DNA of 64,000 nucleotides from Chloroherpeton thalassium ATCC 35110 (GTDB lineage: Bacteria; Bacteroidota; Chlorobiia; Chlorobiales; Chloroherpetonaceae), in the NCBI RefSeq assembly GCF_000020525.1, contig NC_011026.1, positions 2,152,001 through 2,216,000 of the forward strand, written 5' to 3'. The position numbers and the translations under genes are program-made. The notes beneath the pieces are model-generated. The model was not told where the DNA came from, made no database searches, and was given only the letters and a program-made list of their open reading frames with translations. Below are positions 8,658-19,785 of this stretch, piece by piece. Positions within the stretch are counted from its first letter, which is position 1, and the number at the start of each line of letters is the position of its first letter.

Positions 8658-9275
8658 ATGTCGGAAGAAGTTAAAAACAGCGTAGAAACAGAAGAGAATA
8701 AAGCATCTAAAGACAACGCAACGCAAGCTCCCAATCCAACAGAAAATCATAATACGGCACAGGAAACGGAAAAAGCTGAAAATTCCGAAAAAACTGAATC
8801 GGCCACGCAAGAGAATGAAAGTCTCGACAAGTTGAAAAAAGACGTGACAAATTACAGAGAGCAGCTGCTTCGCACGGTTGCTGATTTTGAAAATCTCAAG
8901 AAACAAAAAGAACGCGAAGTCGCCTCCGTACGCAAATTTGCGGACGAATCCTTAATTAAAGAATTGCTGCCAGTTTTGGATGATATTGAACGGGTTCTTG
9001 TTAATGCGAGTAAATTTTTGCAAGCGTCTCCAGAAGCGCAATCCTATGTGGATGGCGTGAAGCTGATTCAACAAAATATGATGAAAGTCTTTGAAGCTCG
9101 CGGTTTGAAACGCATTGAAGCTGTTGGAACACCTTTTGATGTTCATTTGCATGAGGCCTTATCGCAAATGGAAAAAGAAGGCGCTGAGCCGGATACGGTG
9201 ATTCAGGAATTTGCACCAGGCTACACACTGAACGATAAAGTCGTTAGGCATTCGAAAGTTATTGTTTCCAAGTAA
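8658..9275 (+). CDS. grpE: Nucleotide exchange factor GrpE
   Basis: 205 residues. A charged, low-complexity N-terminal ~50 residues (many Glu, Asn, Lys, Thr) leads into the long coiled coil (LRTVADFENLKKQKEREV) and the C-terminal beta domain ending ALSQMEKEGAEPDTVIQEFAPGYTLNDKVVRHSKVIVSK, the GrpE signature. It exchanges ADP for ATP on DnaK as a homodimer. It lies 38 bp after hrcA in the same operon; dnaK is not in the window. Confidence 0.97.
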   Translation: MSEEVKNSVETEENKASKDNATQAPNPTENHNTAQETEKAENSEKTESATQENESLDKLKKDVTNYREQLLRTVADFENLKKQKEREVASVRKFADESLIKELLPVLDDIERVLVNASKFLQASPEAQSYVDGVKLIQQNMMKVFEARGLKRIEAVGTPFDVHLHEALSQMEKEGAEPDTVIQEFAPGYTLNDKVVRHSKVIVSK

Positions 9276-9329
9276 ACAGCATCTTAATAACCGGTTCGTC
9301 CAAAAGGAATAACCTATTCAAAGAAGACT

Positions 9330-10529
9330 ATGTCGACAAAAAGGGACTTTTATGAAGTGTTAGGCGTGAGCCGAAGTGCAAGTGCCGATGAATTGAAAAA
9401 AGCATATAGAAAACTCGCAATCAAATATCATCCCGACAAAAATCCGAACGACAAGGAAGCTGAAAATAAATTCAAAGAAATTAACGAGGCGTATGAAGTT
9501 TTAAGCAATGAAGAAAAACGCGCTCGTTACGACCGGTTTGGCCATGCGGGTGTGGGAACTTCTGCCGCCTCAGATGGCAGCAATCCGTATGCAGGTCGCG
9601 GTGACTTCAACGATATTTTTAGCGCGTTTAGCGACATGTTTGGTGGCTCTGCCGGATTTAGCGCGGGTGCGGATTCTCCATTTGGCGAGGCTTTTGGTGG
9701 AAGCAGACGCCGCCGTTCTCCTGGTATTCCTGGCTCAGATTTGAAGATTAAGTTGAAATTGACACTGGAGGAAATTGCCAATGGTGTTGAGAAAACCTTA
9801 AAGATCAAAAAACTGAAAACTTGCCAAACCTGTAACGGAACGGGTTCAAAAAATGGCAAGATGGAGCCTTGTACGCATTGCAATGGAACAGGGGAAGTTC
9901 GTCAAGTTTCAAGAACCATGTTTGGGCAGTTTGTCAATATCACAACATGCCCGCACTGCAATGGCGAAGGACAAGTGGTGAAAGATAAATGCCCGGATTG
10001 CCATGGCGAAGGCCGTGTGCAAGGAGACGCGACTGTTAAAGTCACGATTCCTGCGGGTGTGTCTGAAGGAAATTACATTCCGCTTCGTGGTCAAGGAAAC
10101 GCGGGGATCCGTGGTGGCGATGCGGGCGACTTGCTCGTCATTATCGAGGAAGCGCCGCATAAATATTTCGAGCGCCATGAGGATGATGTGCTCTATAAAC
10201 TAAAAGTCAGTTATCCTGACATGGTGTTAGGAACACGCGTTAGAATCCCAACGCTGGATGGCGAGGACGAGTTGGAGATTCCTGCAGGCACGCCAAGTGG
10301 CGAAATTATGAAGCTCTACGGAAAAGGCATTGGGCATTTGAACGGATACGGGCGAGGTGATTTGCTCGTTAAGGTGGATGTTTTTGTGCCAACGCATGTT
10401 TCGGCCAAAGAAAAAGAGCTTTTGCACGAACTTCATAAGCATGAAAATGTTTCTCCGAAAAACCTTCAGCACTCGGATGAAAAAGAAGAAAAAAGCTTCT
10501 TTGAACGGGCAAAAGAAATCTTCGGATAG
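9330..10529 (+). CDS. dnaJ: Chaperone protein DnaJ
   Basis: 399 residues. The N-terminal J domain carries YHPDKNPND with the HPD motif that stimulates DnaK ATPase. A Gly/Phe-rich linker ([22 protein letters not shown]) follows. The zinc domain has all four CxxCxGxG repeats: [24 protein letters not shown] and CPDCHGEG. The substrate-binding C-terminal domains end with a charged tail. A type I DnaJ, third gene of the hrcA operon, with a strong terminator after it. Confidence 0.98.
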   Translation: MSTKRDFYEVLGVSRSASADELKKAYRKLAIKYHPDKNPNDKEAENKFKEINEAYEVLSNEEKRARYDRFGHAGVGTSAASDGSNPYAGRGDFNDIFSAFSDMFGGSAGFSAGADSPFGEAFGGSRRRRSPGIPGSDLKIKLKLTLEEIANGVEKTLKIKKLKTCQTCNGTGSKNGKMEPCTHCNGTGEVRQVSRTMFGQFVNITTCPHCNGEGQVVKDKCPDCHGEGRVQGDATVKVTIPAGVSEGNYIPLRGQGNAGIRGGDAGDLLVIIEEAPHKYFERHEDDVLYKLKVSYPDMVLGTRVRIPTLDGEDELEIPAGTPSGEIMKLYGKGIGHLNGYGRGDLLVKVDVFVPTHVSAKEKELLHELHKHENVSPKNLQHSDEKEEKSFFERAKEIFG

Positions 10530-10550
10530 CTTTCGCAACCAACCTTTTTT

Positions 10551-10598
10551 CATCTCTCTTTGTGGCGCCGGTTTTGTTGCAAAGAGAGATGCCTTTTT
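10551..10598 (+). terminator. Rho-independent terminator after dnaJ
   Basis: A perfect 12-bp stem, CATCTCTCTTTG (10551-10562) with CAAAGAGAGATG (10580-10591), has a 17-nt GC-rich loop and is followed by CCTTTTTATTT. It closes the hrcA-grpE-dnaJ operon. Confidence 0.88.
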
Positions 10599-10881
10599 AT
10601 TTCCACGACGTGAATTTTATTAAATGAACTGCCCCACCCTTTCGTGGCATTGAAATTTTTTCCAGACTGAGACTGCGGTGTTTTCGAAAATTTGAATAAC
10701 AATAGAGGTTTTGCAATTGTGTTTCCATTCGCAGTGCTATAAAGTCGTTCGATGCCTAAATTGAATTTATATCCGGCGTTAGGGGAAATAATGCAAGCCG
10801 GCTCGGGGTTTTTTGCAAAAACGCACTGAATCGCTATTATCTTTTCAAGCAAAATTTTTGATCAATCAAAGCCGATAAAAA

Positions 10882-11166
10882 ATGTGTTTAGCCATACCGG
10901 GAAAGGTGACGAAAGTCTTTGAGGAAAACGGCCTGAAAATGGGCAATGTGGACTTTAGCGGCACGCTCACGAAAGTGTGCCTTGAATATGTGCCGGAAAT
11001 CAGGGTCGGCGACTACACGGTCGTTCACGCCGGCTTTGCCATTTCCATCATCGATGAAGAGGAGGCAATGAAAAGCTTTGAAGCGTGGCAGCAAGTCATC
11101 GAGGCCAGCGAGCGCGAAGGATTGGACATTTACGGCAATCCGCTCCCGAAAAAAGAGGCCGAATGA
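10882..11166 (+). CDS. hypC: Hydrogenase maturation chaperone HypC
   Basis: 94 residues beginning MCLAIPGKV, the HypC/HupF signature with the essential Cys2. The OB-fold body ([31 protein letters not shown]) is typical. HypC carries the Fe(CN)2CO precursor with HypD and delivers it to the large subunit of [NiFe]-hydrogenase. The TGA stop overlaps the hypD ATG (ATGA at 11163-11166), implying translational coupling. No hydrogenase structural genes, hypA, hypB or hypF are in the window. Confidence 0.96.
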   Translation: MCLAIPGKVTKVFEENGLKMGNVDFSGTLTKVCLEYVPEIRVGDYTVVHAGFAISIIDEEEAMKSFEAWQQVIEASEREGLDIYGNPLPKKEAE

Positions 11167-12260
11167 AATATTTGGATGAATTTCGCGATCCGAAAGTCGC
11201 GCGGCGCATTTTGTCCGAAATCCGCTCGCTCGTGACGCGCCCTTGGGTGATTATGGAAATTTGCGGCGGACAAACGCATTCCATCATCAAAAACGGCATC
11301 GACCAGCTTTTGCCCAAAGAGGTGGAACTGGTGCACGGGCCGGGCTGTCCGGTTTGCGTCACGCCGCTGGAGCTTATCGATCGGGCGCTTGCCATCGCCG
11401 CCCGCCCAAATGTAATTTTCACAAGCTTCGGCGACATGCTTCGCGTGCCCGGCAGCCACAAGGATTTGTTCATGGCGCGAAGCGAAGGCGCAGACGTGCG
11501 AACCGTCTATTCGCCGCTCGAAGCCCTGAAGCTCGCCCGCGAACATCCCGAAAAGGAAGTCGTCTTTTTCGCCGTCGGCTTCGAGACCACTGCGCCGGGC
11601 AATGCGATGGCGGTTTTTCAAGCCAAAAAAGAAGGGCTGAAAAATTTCAGCCTGCTTGTGAGCCATGTGCTTGTGCCGCCCGCGATGGAGGCGCTGCTTG
11701 GCTCGCCGCAAAATCGGGTGCAGGCCTATTTGGCCGCCGGCCATGTGTGCACCGTGATGGGCTGGGAGGAATACGAGCCGATAGCCGAAAAATTTCATGT
11801 CCCGATTGTCCCGACCGGATTCGAGCCGGTGGATATTTTGGAAGGCATTTTGCAAGTGCTCAAACAGCTTGAATCGGGCGAGGCAAAAGTAGAAAATCAA
11901 TATTTGCGAGCCGTGAAGCGCGAAGGCAATCCAACCGCCCGAAAGATTCTCAGCGAAGTTTTTGAAATCACGGATAGAAAATGGCGCGGCATCGGCGAAA
12001 TTCCGAAAAGTGGCTATCGCCTGCGCGAAGCTTACGCCGCACACGACGCCGAGAAAAAATTCGCGGTCGGCGATTTAGAGACGGAAGAATCCGAACTTTG
12101 CAAAAGCGGCATCATTTTGCAAGGCTTATTGAAGCCGAACCAATGTCCCGCTTTCGGCGCAGAATGCACGCCCCAAACGCCGCTCGGCGCCACAATGGTT
12201 TCCAGCGAAGGTGCGTGCGCGGCGTATTATAAATATCAACGCCTAACGGAAAAAGATTAA
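11163..12260 (+). CDS. hypD: Hydrogenase maturation protein HypD
   Basis: 365 residues from the ATG at 11163, which overlaps the hypC stop; an upstream in-frame start would run through hypC and is rejected. Signatures are [19 protein letters not shown], a central [10 protein letters not shown] and the C-terminal [4Fe-4S] region [16 protein letters not shown] followed by SEGACAAYY. HypD is the iron-sulfur scaffold on which the Fe(CN)2CO group is built with HypC and HypE. Its usual partner hypE lies 12 kb downstream on the same strand, beyond the anf island. Confidence 0.97.
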   Translation: MKYLDEFRDPKVARRILSEIRSLVTRPWVIMEICGGQTHSIIKNGIDQLLPKEVELVHGPGCPVCVTPLELIDRALAIAARPNVIFTSFGDMLRVPGSHKDLFMARSEGADVRTVYSPLEALKLAREHPEKEVVFFAVGFETTAPGNAMAVFQAKKEGLKNFSLLVSHVLVPPAMEALLGSPQNRVQAYLAAGHVCTVMGWEEYEPIAEKFHVPIVPTGFEPVDILEGILQVLKQLESGEAKVENQYLRAVKREGNPTARKILSEVFEITDRKWRGIGEIPKSGYRLREAYAAHDAEKKFAVGDLETEESELCKSGIILQGLLKPNQCPAFGAECTPQTPLGATMVSSEGACAAYYKYQRLTEKD

Positions 12261-12271
12261 AATTGGGGAAG

Positions 12272-12346
12272 GGCAAACCGAAGTGTTTGCCTCTAAGGCA
12301 GTGATGATAACAGTTGATTTTGTAGGGGCGAACCTGTATGTTCGCC
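12272..12346. repeat. Tandem pair of REP-like hairpins
   Basis: Two related stem-loops lie between the convergent hypD and yeiH genes. The first pairs GGCAAAC (12272-12278) with GTTTGCC (12285-12291); the second pairs GGCGAAC (12327-12333) with GTTCGCC (12340-12346). Both follow the pattern GGCRAACC-N4-TGTTYGCC. The second is preceded by TGTAGGG, a context I recall from dispersed extragenic palindromes in many bacteria. They may also act as terminators or mRNA 3' ends for both genes. Confidence 0.7.
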
Positions 12347-12406
12347 ATGTTTCATTTGCGATGGTGCAAATCATGCCATTTTGGTTTAGAAATTAACCCG
12401 CCTGTT

Positions 12407-13405
12407 TCAAGTTGTTCCCAAAATCATGAACAGCGTGCCGATTGAAATAACCAACCAAACAATCACGCCTTGCAACAAGGGTTTCCAACCGACTTGCTGA
12501 ACAACTTCCTTCGATAATCCAGCGCCAATTAAAAATAACGTTACCGTTAGGCAAGATTTGGCTGTATGAACAATGTACGGTGTCACTGGCTGGATAATCG
12601 GGAAGTAGCTGTAAAGCAACATGGCCACAACAAACAACCCGATAAACCATGGAAACTGGACGCGATTTTGCTTGTGCTGCTTGAAAATAAAAGACATGAT
12701 AGCCGCAACTGGAATAATCCATAAACTGCGCGCAAGCTTCACGGTGGTTGCGATTTGCAAGGCTTCCGCGCCATATTTGCTCGCTGCGCCGACAACTGAA
12801 CTGGTGTCGTGTATCGCAATTGCAGCCCATAAGCCAAACTGATTTTGTGTCATGTGAAGCCACGCGCCAATTTCAGGAAACACAAATAGCGCAACGGCAT
12901 TTAGGATAAACACCGTGCCAAGCGCCACAGACGTTTGGCGCTCTTCTGCCCCGATGGCTGGTGCAACCGCCGCAATGGCGCTGCCGCCACAAATGGCCGT
13001 GCCCGAAGAAATCAGTGCAGATGTTTTTTTCTCAATTCCAAGCAGCTTGCCGACCAGTGCGCCAAATAATAGCGTTCCGGCAATTGTGATAACCGTGAAA
13101 AGAAATCCCTCGCTTCCTGCTTTAAGCGCGCTTTGAAAATTAATACCAAAACCCAATCCAACGACAGCGACTTTTAGAAGAAAGGACGTCAATTTATGAT
13201 TGATTCTTTGAAATGGATGTCCAATAAGCTGTGCCATAACCAATCCTAATAGCAAAGCCAATGGGGGCGAAACCCAAGGCGTAAGGCATAAAAAGACCAT
13301 CCCTACAAAAACGATTTCGCGAATCGTGACGCTTCTTTCCAGAACTTCTGTTTTAAAGCCGTGAAATCTGGCGATTTTCTGATCTCTGCTTGCTGTATTT
13401 TCCAT
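12407..13405 (-). CDS. YeiH/UPF0324-family membrane protein (putative sulfate exporter family)
   Basis: 332 residues with about ten hydrophobic segments, no signal peptide. The stretch SSGTAICGGSAIAAVAPAIGA is the conserved family block, and IAAIAIHDTSSVVGAAS-type sequence (AIAIHDTSSVVGAA) is the second. The family is annotated as putative sulfate/anion exporters but experimental support is thin. In enterobacteria yeiH is divergent from yeiE, a LysR gene; here the nearest LysR gene (23555) is about 10 kb away with the anf island between them. Confidence 0.9.
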   Translation of the reverse strand: MENTASRDQKIARFHGFKTEVLERSVTIREIVFVGMVFLCLTPWVSPPLALLLGLVMAQLIGHPFQRINHKLTSFLLKVAVVGLGFGINFQSALKAGSEGFLFTVITIAGTLLFGALVGKLLGIEKKTSALISSGTAICGGSAIAAVAPAIGAEERQTSVALGTVFILNAVALFVFPEIGAWLHMTQNQFGLWAAIAIHDTSSVVGAASKYGAEALQIATTVKLARSLWIIPVAAIMSFIFKQHKQNRVQFPWFIGLFVVAMLLYSYFPIIQPVTPYIVHTAKSCLTVTLFLIGAGLSKEVVQQVGWKPLLQGVIVWLVISIGTLFMILGTT

Positions 13406-13736
13406 ATGTATAACTTCATAGTTTTATTTGAACTGTAATGTACAGCAGCAAAAATCGTCAAAATCCAAGAGACTTGCCAATCGTAAAAAGTCATTTCAAA
13501 TAACTAAAAGTTATTGATTTGAGTGAATGGATCGTTTGTTATCTATTTCAAATAAACCGTAATGATGTATTCAAGATAATTATATGAATGGAAATTTGAA
13601 CGAAAATGAACAAAATGAGATAAAATATGTGCGAAACGGTTCGATTGCTTGGTGGGCATTTTCAATATTATCCATTTCTAAAAACGGATAAAAATTCATG
13701 ATAAGTCTTACATAAATGGATGAATTTATAAGATTA

Positions 13737-13750
13737 GTACGAAAATGTAT
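13737..13750. promoter_or_regulatory. GTAC-N6-GTAT dyad upstream of anfH
   Basis: GTAC (13737-13740), six bases, then GTAT (13747-13750) gives a TAC-N6-GTA dyad. It resembles the GTAC-N6-GTAC sites reported for VnfA of Azotobacter. It is about 300 bp upstream of the -24 element, further than typical, so this is a weak candidate enhancer. Confidence 0.35.
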
Positions 13751-13858
13751 CGTAATTCATCGATGATGATTCATCTTGTTTTTGAAATAAGAATCGCTAT
13801 TATTTTAAAAAGAAAATGTTTTTTGCGTATCAATTTTTAAAAAGTTATATCATAAGTG

Positions 13859-13880
13859 TTTTGTTCTTAAATGAACAAAA
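13859..13880. promoter_or_regulatory. NifA-type upstream activator sequence (TGT-N10-ACA)
   Basis: A perfect TGT-N10-ACA (13862-13877) is embedded in a perfect inverted repeat of TTTTGTTC and GAACAAAA arms with a 6-bp spacer. It lies about 165 bp upstream of the -24 element, a workable enhancer distance for a NifA-family activator. The likely protein is the GAF/AAA+/HTH regulator encoded at 21842-23431. Confidence 0.6.
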
Positions 13881-14041
13881 TAATAATCTTCTTTAATGTT
13901 ATATAAGCATTCCCCTTTTGGTTAAATCCCTTCTCGATACTTCCTGCCAAGGAAAATTAAATTTTTACTTTCTTGTAAGTCTTTGTTTTTAAATAAATTA
14001 ATGTCTTTTCTGTGTCTATCAAGCTTGCGGATTTTTTAGTG

Positions 14042-14057
14042 TGGCACGGCTTTTGAA
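14042..14057 (+). promoter_or_regulatory. Sigma-54 promoter of the anf operon
   Basis: TGGCACGGCTTTTGAA matches TGGCACG-N4-TTGC except that the -12 dinucleotide is GA instead of GC. GG-N10-G spacing is exact. The expected transcript start is near 14068, giving a leader of about 78 nt before anfH. Activation by the downstream NifA/AnfA-like protein is inferred. Confidence 0.7.
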
Positions 14058-14109
14058 ATAACATAAACATCATGAATTGAATCATGTGTGTTTATGTAAA
14101 AATTCATGA

Positions 14110-14970
<861 letters not shown>

Positions 14971-14994
14971 CGCAAAAACAAAGGGAAAAAACTT

Positions 14995-15312
14995 ATGAAA
15001 ATGATCAGAGCAATGGTACGCCCTGAAGCTACCGACAAAATAACAGAGGCTCTTGCCGAAGCCGGATATTTCTCACTAACAAAAATGCCGATTTTTGGTC
15101 GAGGCAAACAGGTTGGAATTAAAGTTGGCGACATCCACTACGACGAACTGCCGAAAGTTATGATGATGCTGGTTGTGGATTCAGACTCTGTGGATCAAGC
15201 GGTGCAAGCGATCAAAGCGGGGGCTTATACTGGCAATTTTGGCGACGGTAAAATTTTTGTAACGCCTGTTGATGCCGCCTACACGGTGCGTACCGGCGAA
15301 ACGGGCATTTAA
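14995..15312 (+). CDS. nifI1: Nitrogenase-linked PII protein NifI1
   Basis: 105 residues of the PII fold, beginning MKMIRAMVRPEATDKITEAL. The T-loop region is short and differs from GlnB (GRGKQVGIKVGDIHYDELPK), with no uridylylated Tyr context. The C-terminal DGKIFVTPVDAAYTVRTGE is the B/C-loop signature. In methanogens NifI1 and NifI2 form a complex that binds and inhibits dinitrogenase when ammonium is present, relieved by 2-oxoglutarate. Position between anfH and anfD matches that system. It lies 24 bp after anfH and 12 bp before nifI2. Confidence 0.94.
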   Translation: MKMIRAMVRPEATDKITEALAEAGYFSLTKMPIFGRGKQVGIKVGDIHYDELPKVMMMLVVDSDSVDQAVQAIKAGAYTGNFGDGKIFVTPVDAAYTVRTGETGI

Positions 15313-15324
15313 GGAGGCGCAGCG

Positions 15325-15690
15325 ATGAAGGAAATAATGGCCATTATCCGTCCGAAACAAGTTGGAAAAACGAAAGATGTGCTCGAAAAACTCGGATTTC
15401 CTGGTATTTCCGCCGTGTCGGTATTGGGACGAGGCAAACAGAAAGGCATCGCTTCCGAGATCAGTTGCGAGTTGCCAGCGGAACTGACGCATAAATCAGG
15501 CGGGATGAAATATGTTCCCAAGCGTTTGGTCTCGCTTGTTGTGCCAGATGCCGATGTGGATCTGGTTGTGAAATCCATCATCAAAGTGAACTGTACGGGT
15601 CAGGTTGGTGATGGGAGAGTTTTTGTCTGTCCGGTGGACAATGCCATAAGGGTAAGGACAAACGAAGAAGGCGATAGCGCCATCAAGTGA
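15325..15690 (+). CDS. nifI2: Nitrogenase-linked PII protein NifI2
   Basis: 121 residues, PII fold, starting MKEIMAIIRPKQVGKTKDVL. The T-loop is longer than in NifI1 (RGKQKGIASEISCELPAELTHKSGGMKYVPKR), as is usual for NifI2. The C-terminal DGRVFVCPVDNAIRVRTNEEG is the PII signature. It partners NifI1 in ammonium-triggered switch-off of dinitrogenase. A good ribosome site (AAGGAGG) precedes the ATG, overlapping the nifI1 stop region. Confidence 0.94.
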   Translation: MKEIMAIIRPKQVGKTKDVLEKLGFPGISAVSVLGRGKQKGIASEISCELPAELTHKSGGMKYVPKRLVSLVVPDADVDLVVKSIIKVNCTGQVGDGRVFVCPVDNAIRVRTNEEGDSAIK

Positions 15691-15709
15691 GGAAACTAAC
15701 AACCCATAA

Positions 15710-17269
<1,560 letters not shown>

Positions 17270-17286
17270 AGGAGGACAGCAGTTTG

Positions 17287-17643
17287 ATGGAAAAAACGGA
17301 AGACATGAAAGCGCAAATTGCCCAGCTTGAGGAATTCATCATGAAAAAATGCCTTTGGCAGTTTCATTCCCGCGCGTGGGATAGGAAGCGGCAGAATGAA
17401 CGCATTCTAAACATGACCACTCAGTTGCTTTGCGATGAACCGGTTGCGATCGAAACGCCGAACGATCGTTGCTATTGGGTGGATGCGATGTATATGGTGG
17501 AAGCATTCAAAAGTCGCTATCCATGGATAAATGCGATGAGCAACGATGACCGCAAGCGCCTCATCGACGGTCTGAAAGAGAGAATCGATTATCTGACAAT
17601 TACAGGTTCTCTCAACAAAGAACTCAACGACGCGCTCTATTAA
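17287..17643 (+). CDS. anfG: Fe-only dinitrogenase delta chain AnfG
   Basis: 118 residues from the ATG at 17287; an adjacent TTG at 17284 would add one residue. A strong GGAGG lies about 12 nt upstream. The segment IMKKCLWQFHSRAWDRKRQNERI and the later YWVDAMYMVEAFKSRYPWI are typical of the V/Fe nitrogenase delta subunit, absent from Mo nitrogenase. The subunit is small, helical and needed for the complete alternative enzyme. Its presence is decisive evidence for an alternative rather than a Mo nitrogenase. Confidence 0.96.
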   Translation: MEKTEDMKAQIAQLEEFIMKKCLWQFHSRAWDRKRQNERILNMTTQLLCDEPVAIETPNDRCYWVDAMYMVEAFKSRYPWINAMSNDDRKRLIDGLKERIDYLTITGSLNKELNDALY

Positions 17644-17690
17644 TAACAAAGTCGTTATGGACATAACCAAACAACAAGAAGGAGTGATTT

Positions 17691-19079
17691 ATGTATTGTG
17701 AAGTAAAGCCGAAAGCGCGTGCCGGTGTGATTAACCCGATATTCACTTGTCAGCCAGCAGGTGCGCAGTACGCCAGCATTGGAATAAAGGATTGTATCGG
17801 GATTGTTCATGGTGGGCAAGGCTGTGTCATGTTCGTTCGCTTGCTCATCTCGCAGCATCTTAAGGAAAGTTTTGAAATCGCCTCTTCATCGTTGCATGAA
17901 GACGGTGCGGTGTTCGGTGCGCTGAATCGTGTGGAAGAAGCGGTCGATGTGCTCTTGATGCGTTATCCTGAGGTGAAGGTTGTGCCGATTATCAGCACCT
18001 GTTCAACGGAAGTCATCGGCGACGATATTGATGGGGTTGTCATTAAGCTCAACGACGGTCTGTTAAAAGAAAAATATCCCGATCGGGAAGTTCATCTGAT
18101 TCCGATTCATACGCCAAGTTTTATTGGGAGCATGGTAAGCGGATACGATGTGGCTGTTCGGGATTTTGTCAAATACTTCGCTGAAAAAGGTGAGCCTAAC
18201 GGAAAAATTAACCTGATTACGGGATGGGTCAATCCTGGCGATGTGGTGGCACTCAAACATCTTCTTTCGCAAATGCAGATCGACGCTACGGTTCTTTTCG
18301 AAATAGAAAGTTTTGACTCGCCACTGATGCCCGATAAAAGCGCCGTTTCTCATGGCAGCACAACGATCGAAGATCTTAAAAGCACCGCCAATGCCATCGG
18401 CACAATTGCGCTCAATCGCTATGAGGGCGCCAAAGCTGCGCAATACCTGGAAAATGAATTTGGTGTTCCTGCTATCATTGGCCCAACGCCGATCGGCATT
18501 CGCAACACCGACGCCTTTTTGCAGAACCTAAAAAAGATGACCGGAAAGCCAATTCCTCAGTCGCTGGTTCGTGAGCGCGGAATTGCAATTGATGCGTTGG
18601 CTGATTTGACCCACATGTTTCTCGCCGATAAAAAAGTGGCCATTTACGGCAACCCCGATCTGGTGCTTGGACTGGCAGCGTTCTGTCTCGATTTGGAAAT
18701 GAAGCCGGTGCTGTTGTTGCTGGGCGACGATAATTTGACCTACGCAGATGATCCTCGCGTAAAGGCGCTTCAGGAACATGTCGACTACAAGATGGAGATT
18801 GTTACAAATGCCGATTTTTGGGAACTCGAGAATCGAATCAAAAATGAAGGGCTCGAACTGGATTTGATTCTGGGGCACTCCAAAGGCCGCTACGTCGCAA
18901 TTGATAACAAAATTCCCATGCTGCGTGTCGGGTTTCCAACATACGATCGTGCCGGCATGTATCGACATCCGGTGGTTGGATATGCGGGCGCAACCTGGCT
19001 GGCCGAGCAAATGGCAAACACGCTTTTTGCCGATATGGAATACAAACATCATAAAGAGTGGATTCTCAATGTTTGGTAA
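17691..19079 (+). CDS. anfK: Fe-only dinitrogenase beta chain AnfK
   Basis: 462 residues, shorter than NifK because the N-terminal extension is missing, as in AnfK/VnfK. P-cluster ligands are Cys20 (FTCQPAGAQ), Cys45 ([10 protein letters not shown]) and Cys104 ([12 protein letters not shown]). The region [14 protein letters not shown] and the late [29 protein letters not shown] are family blocks, here cited in parts. It pairs with AnfD to hold the P-cluster. A GGAG ribosome site precedes the ATG. A stem-loop follows the stop, so this may be the end of the main transcript. Confidence 0.96.
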   Translation: MYCEVKPKARAGVINPIFTCQPAGAQYASIGIKDCIGIVHGGQGCVMFVRLLISQHLKESFEIASSSLHEDGAVFGALNRVEEAVDVLLMRYPEVKVVPIISTCSTEVIGDDIDGVVIKLNDGLLKEKYPDREVHLIPIHTPSFIGSMVSGYDVAVRDFVKYFAEKGEPNGKINLITGWVNPGDVVALKHLLSQMQIDATVLFEIESFDSPLMPDKSAVSHGSTTIEDLKSTANAIGTIALNRYEGAKAAQYLENEFGVPAIIGPTPIGIRNTDAFLQNLKKMTGKPIPQSLVRERGIAIDALADLTHMFLADKKVAIYGNPDLVLGLAAFCLDLEMKPVLLLLGDDNLTYADDPRVKALQEHVDYKMEIVTNADFWELENRIKNEGLELDLILGHSKGRYVAIDNKIPMLRVGFPTYDRAGMYRHPVVGYAGATWLAEQMANTLFADMEYKHHKEWILNVW

Positions 19080-19136
19080 ATCCTCTCTGGCGATGAATGA
19101 GTCTGCAGGCTGATTTTAACGGTAGCCAAAAAATCC

Positions 19137-19170
19137 ACTGCCGGATTGCAGCACTTCAGCGTCCGGCAGT
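19137..19170 (+). terminator. Stem-loop after anfK
   Basis: ACTGCCGGA (19137-19145) pairs perfectly with TCCGGCAGT (19162-19170) over 9 bp around a 16-nt loop, followed by TTGTTCGTTT. It looks like an attenuator, weak terminator or mRNA-stabilising end that could lower expression of the accessory genes relative to the structural genes. Confidence 0.6.
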
Positions 19171-19243
19171 TTGTTCGTTTGCCATGATGAACGCGTGCGC
19201 TGTTTGTCAGGCTGCGCAAATCTAATCATCAACTAACAAAAAT

Positions 19244-19738
19244 ATGAATACCGCATTAGAAGGATTTCCTCATGCTGCAATGAGACGAAAAGACAGGGAA
19301 ATTGTAGACCGTTTAGAAATTGACGCCATTATTCATTCTGCAACCGTCATGCACCTGGCTATGTCCGATAACGACGTTCCGTTTCTCGTGCCGCTGTTTT
19401 ATGCCTATGACGGCCAGGCGATTTTCTTTCATTCGGCGCATGCTGGAACAAAAATGGAAATCTTGAAGCGCAACAATAAGGTCTGTTTTGAAATTTCAGT
19501 GGATCACGGCGTGATCGAAAGTGAGCAAGCCTGCGACTTTGAAGCAAGGCATCGCACGGTGATCGGTTTCGGCAGCGCTTCATTTATTGAGGATGAGGCA
19601 GAAAAAACAAGCGCGCTCGATTTGATTGTGGCGCGGTTTTCAGACAAAAAATTTGACTATCCGAAAGCGGCTGTAAATCGCACAGCGGTTATCAAGATCG
19701 AGATCGAATCGATCAAAGGGAAGCGTCATGGATTTTAG
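19244..19738 (+). CDS. PPOX-fold flavin-binding protein (NimA/Anf3-like) in the anf cluster
   Basis: 164 residues. The start MRRKDREIVDRLEIDAIIHSATVMHLAM (cited here in order, not as a motif) is the pattern of the pyridoxamine-phosphate-oxidase-like FMN-binding split barrel, followed by VPFLVPLFYAYDGQAIFFHSAHAGTK and a VCFEISVD strand. Such proteins bind FMN, FAD or heme. The anf-linked flavocytochrome Anf3 of Rhodobacter/Azotobacter, proposed to protect Fe-nitrogenase from O2, is a relevant comparison, but I cannot confirm orthology; NimA-like is the alternative. Position between anfK and anfO supports a nitrogenase-associated role. The second possible start is the ATG at 19280. Confidence 0.8.
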   Translation: MNTALEGFPHAAMRRKDREIVDRLEIDAIIHSATVMHLAMSDNDVPFLVPLFYAYDGQAIFFHSAHAGTKMEILKRNNKVCFEISVDHGVIESEQACDFEARHRTVIGFGSASFIEDEAEKTSALDLIVARFSDKKFDYPKAAVNRTAVIKIEIESIKGKRHGF

Positions 19739-19785
19739 CGGATACGGAAACAATCGATCATTATTCATTTGAACTATATCAGAGT

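Noticed and set aside
10550-10852. 100-codon minus-strand frame after dnaJ
   Set aside because: It overlaps the dnaJ terminator stem and has no recognisable domain.
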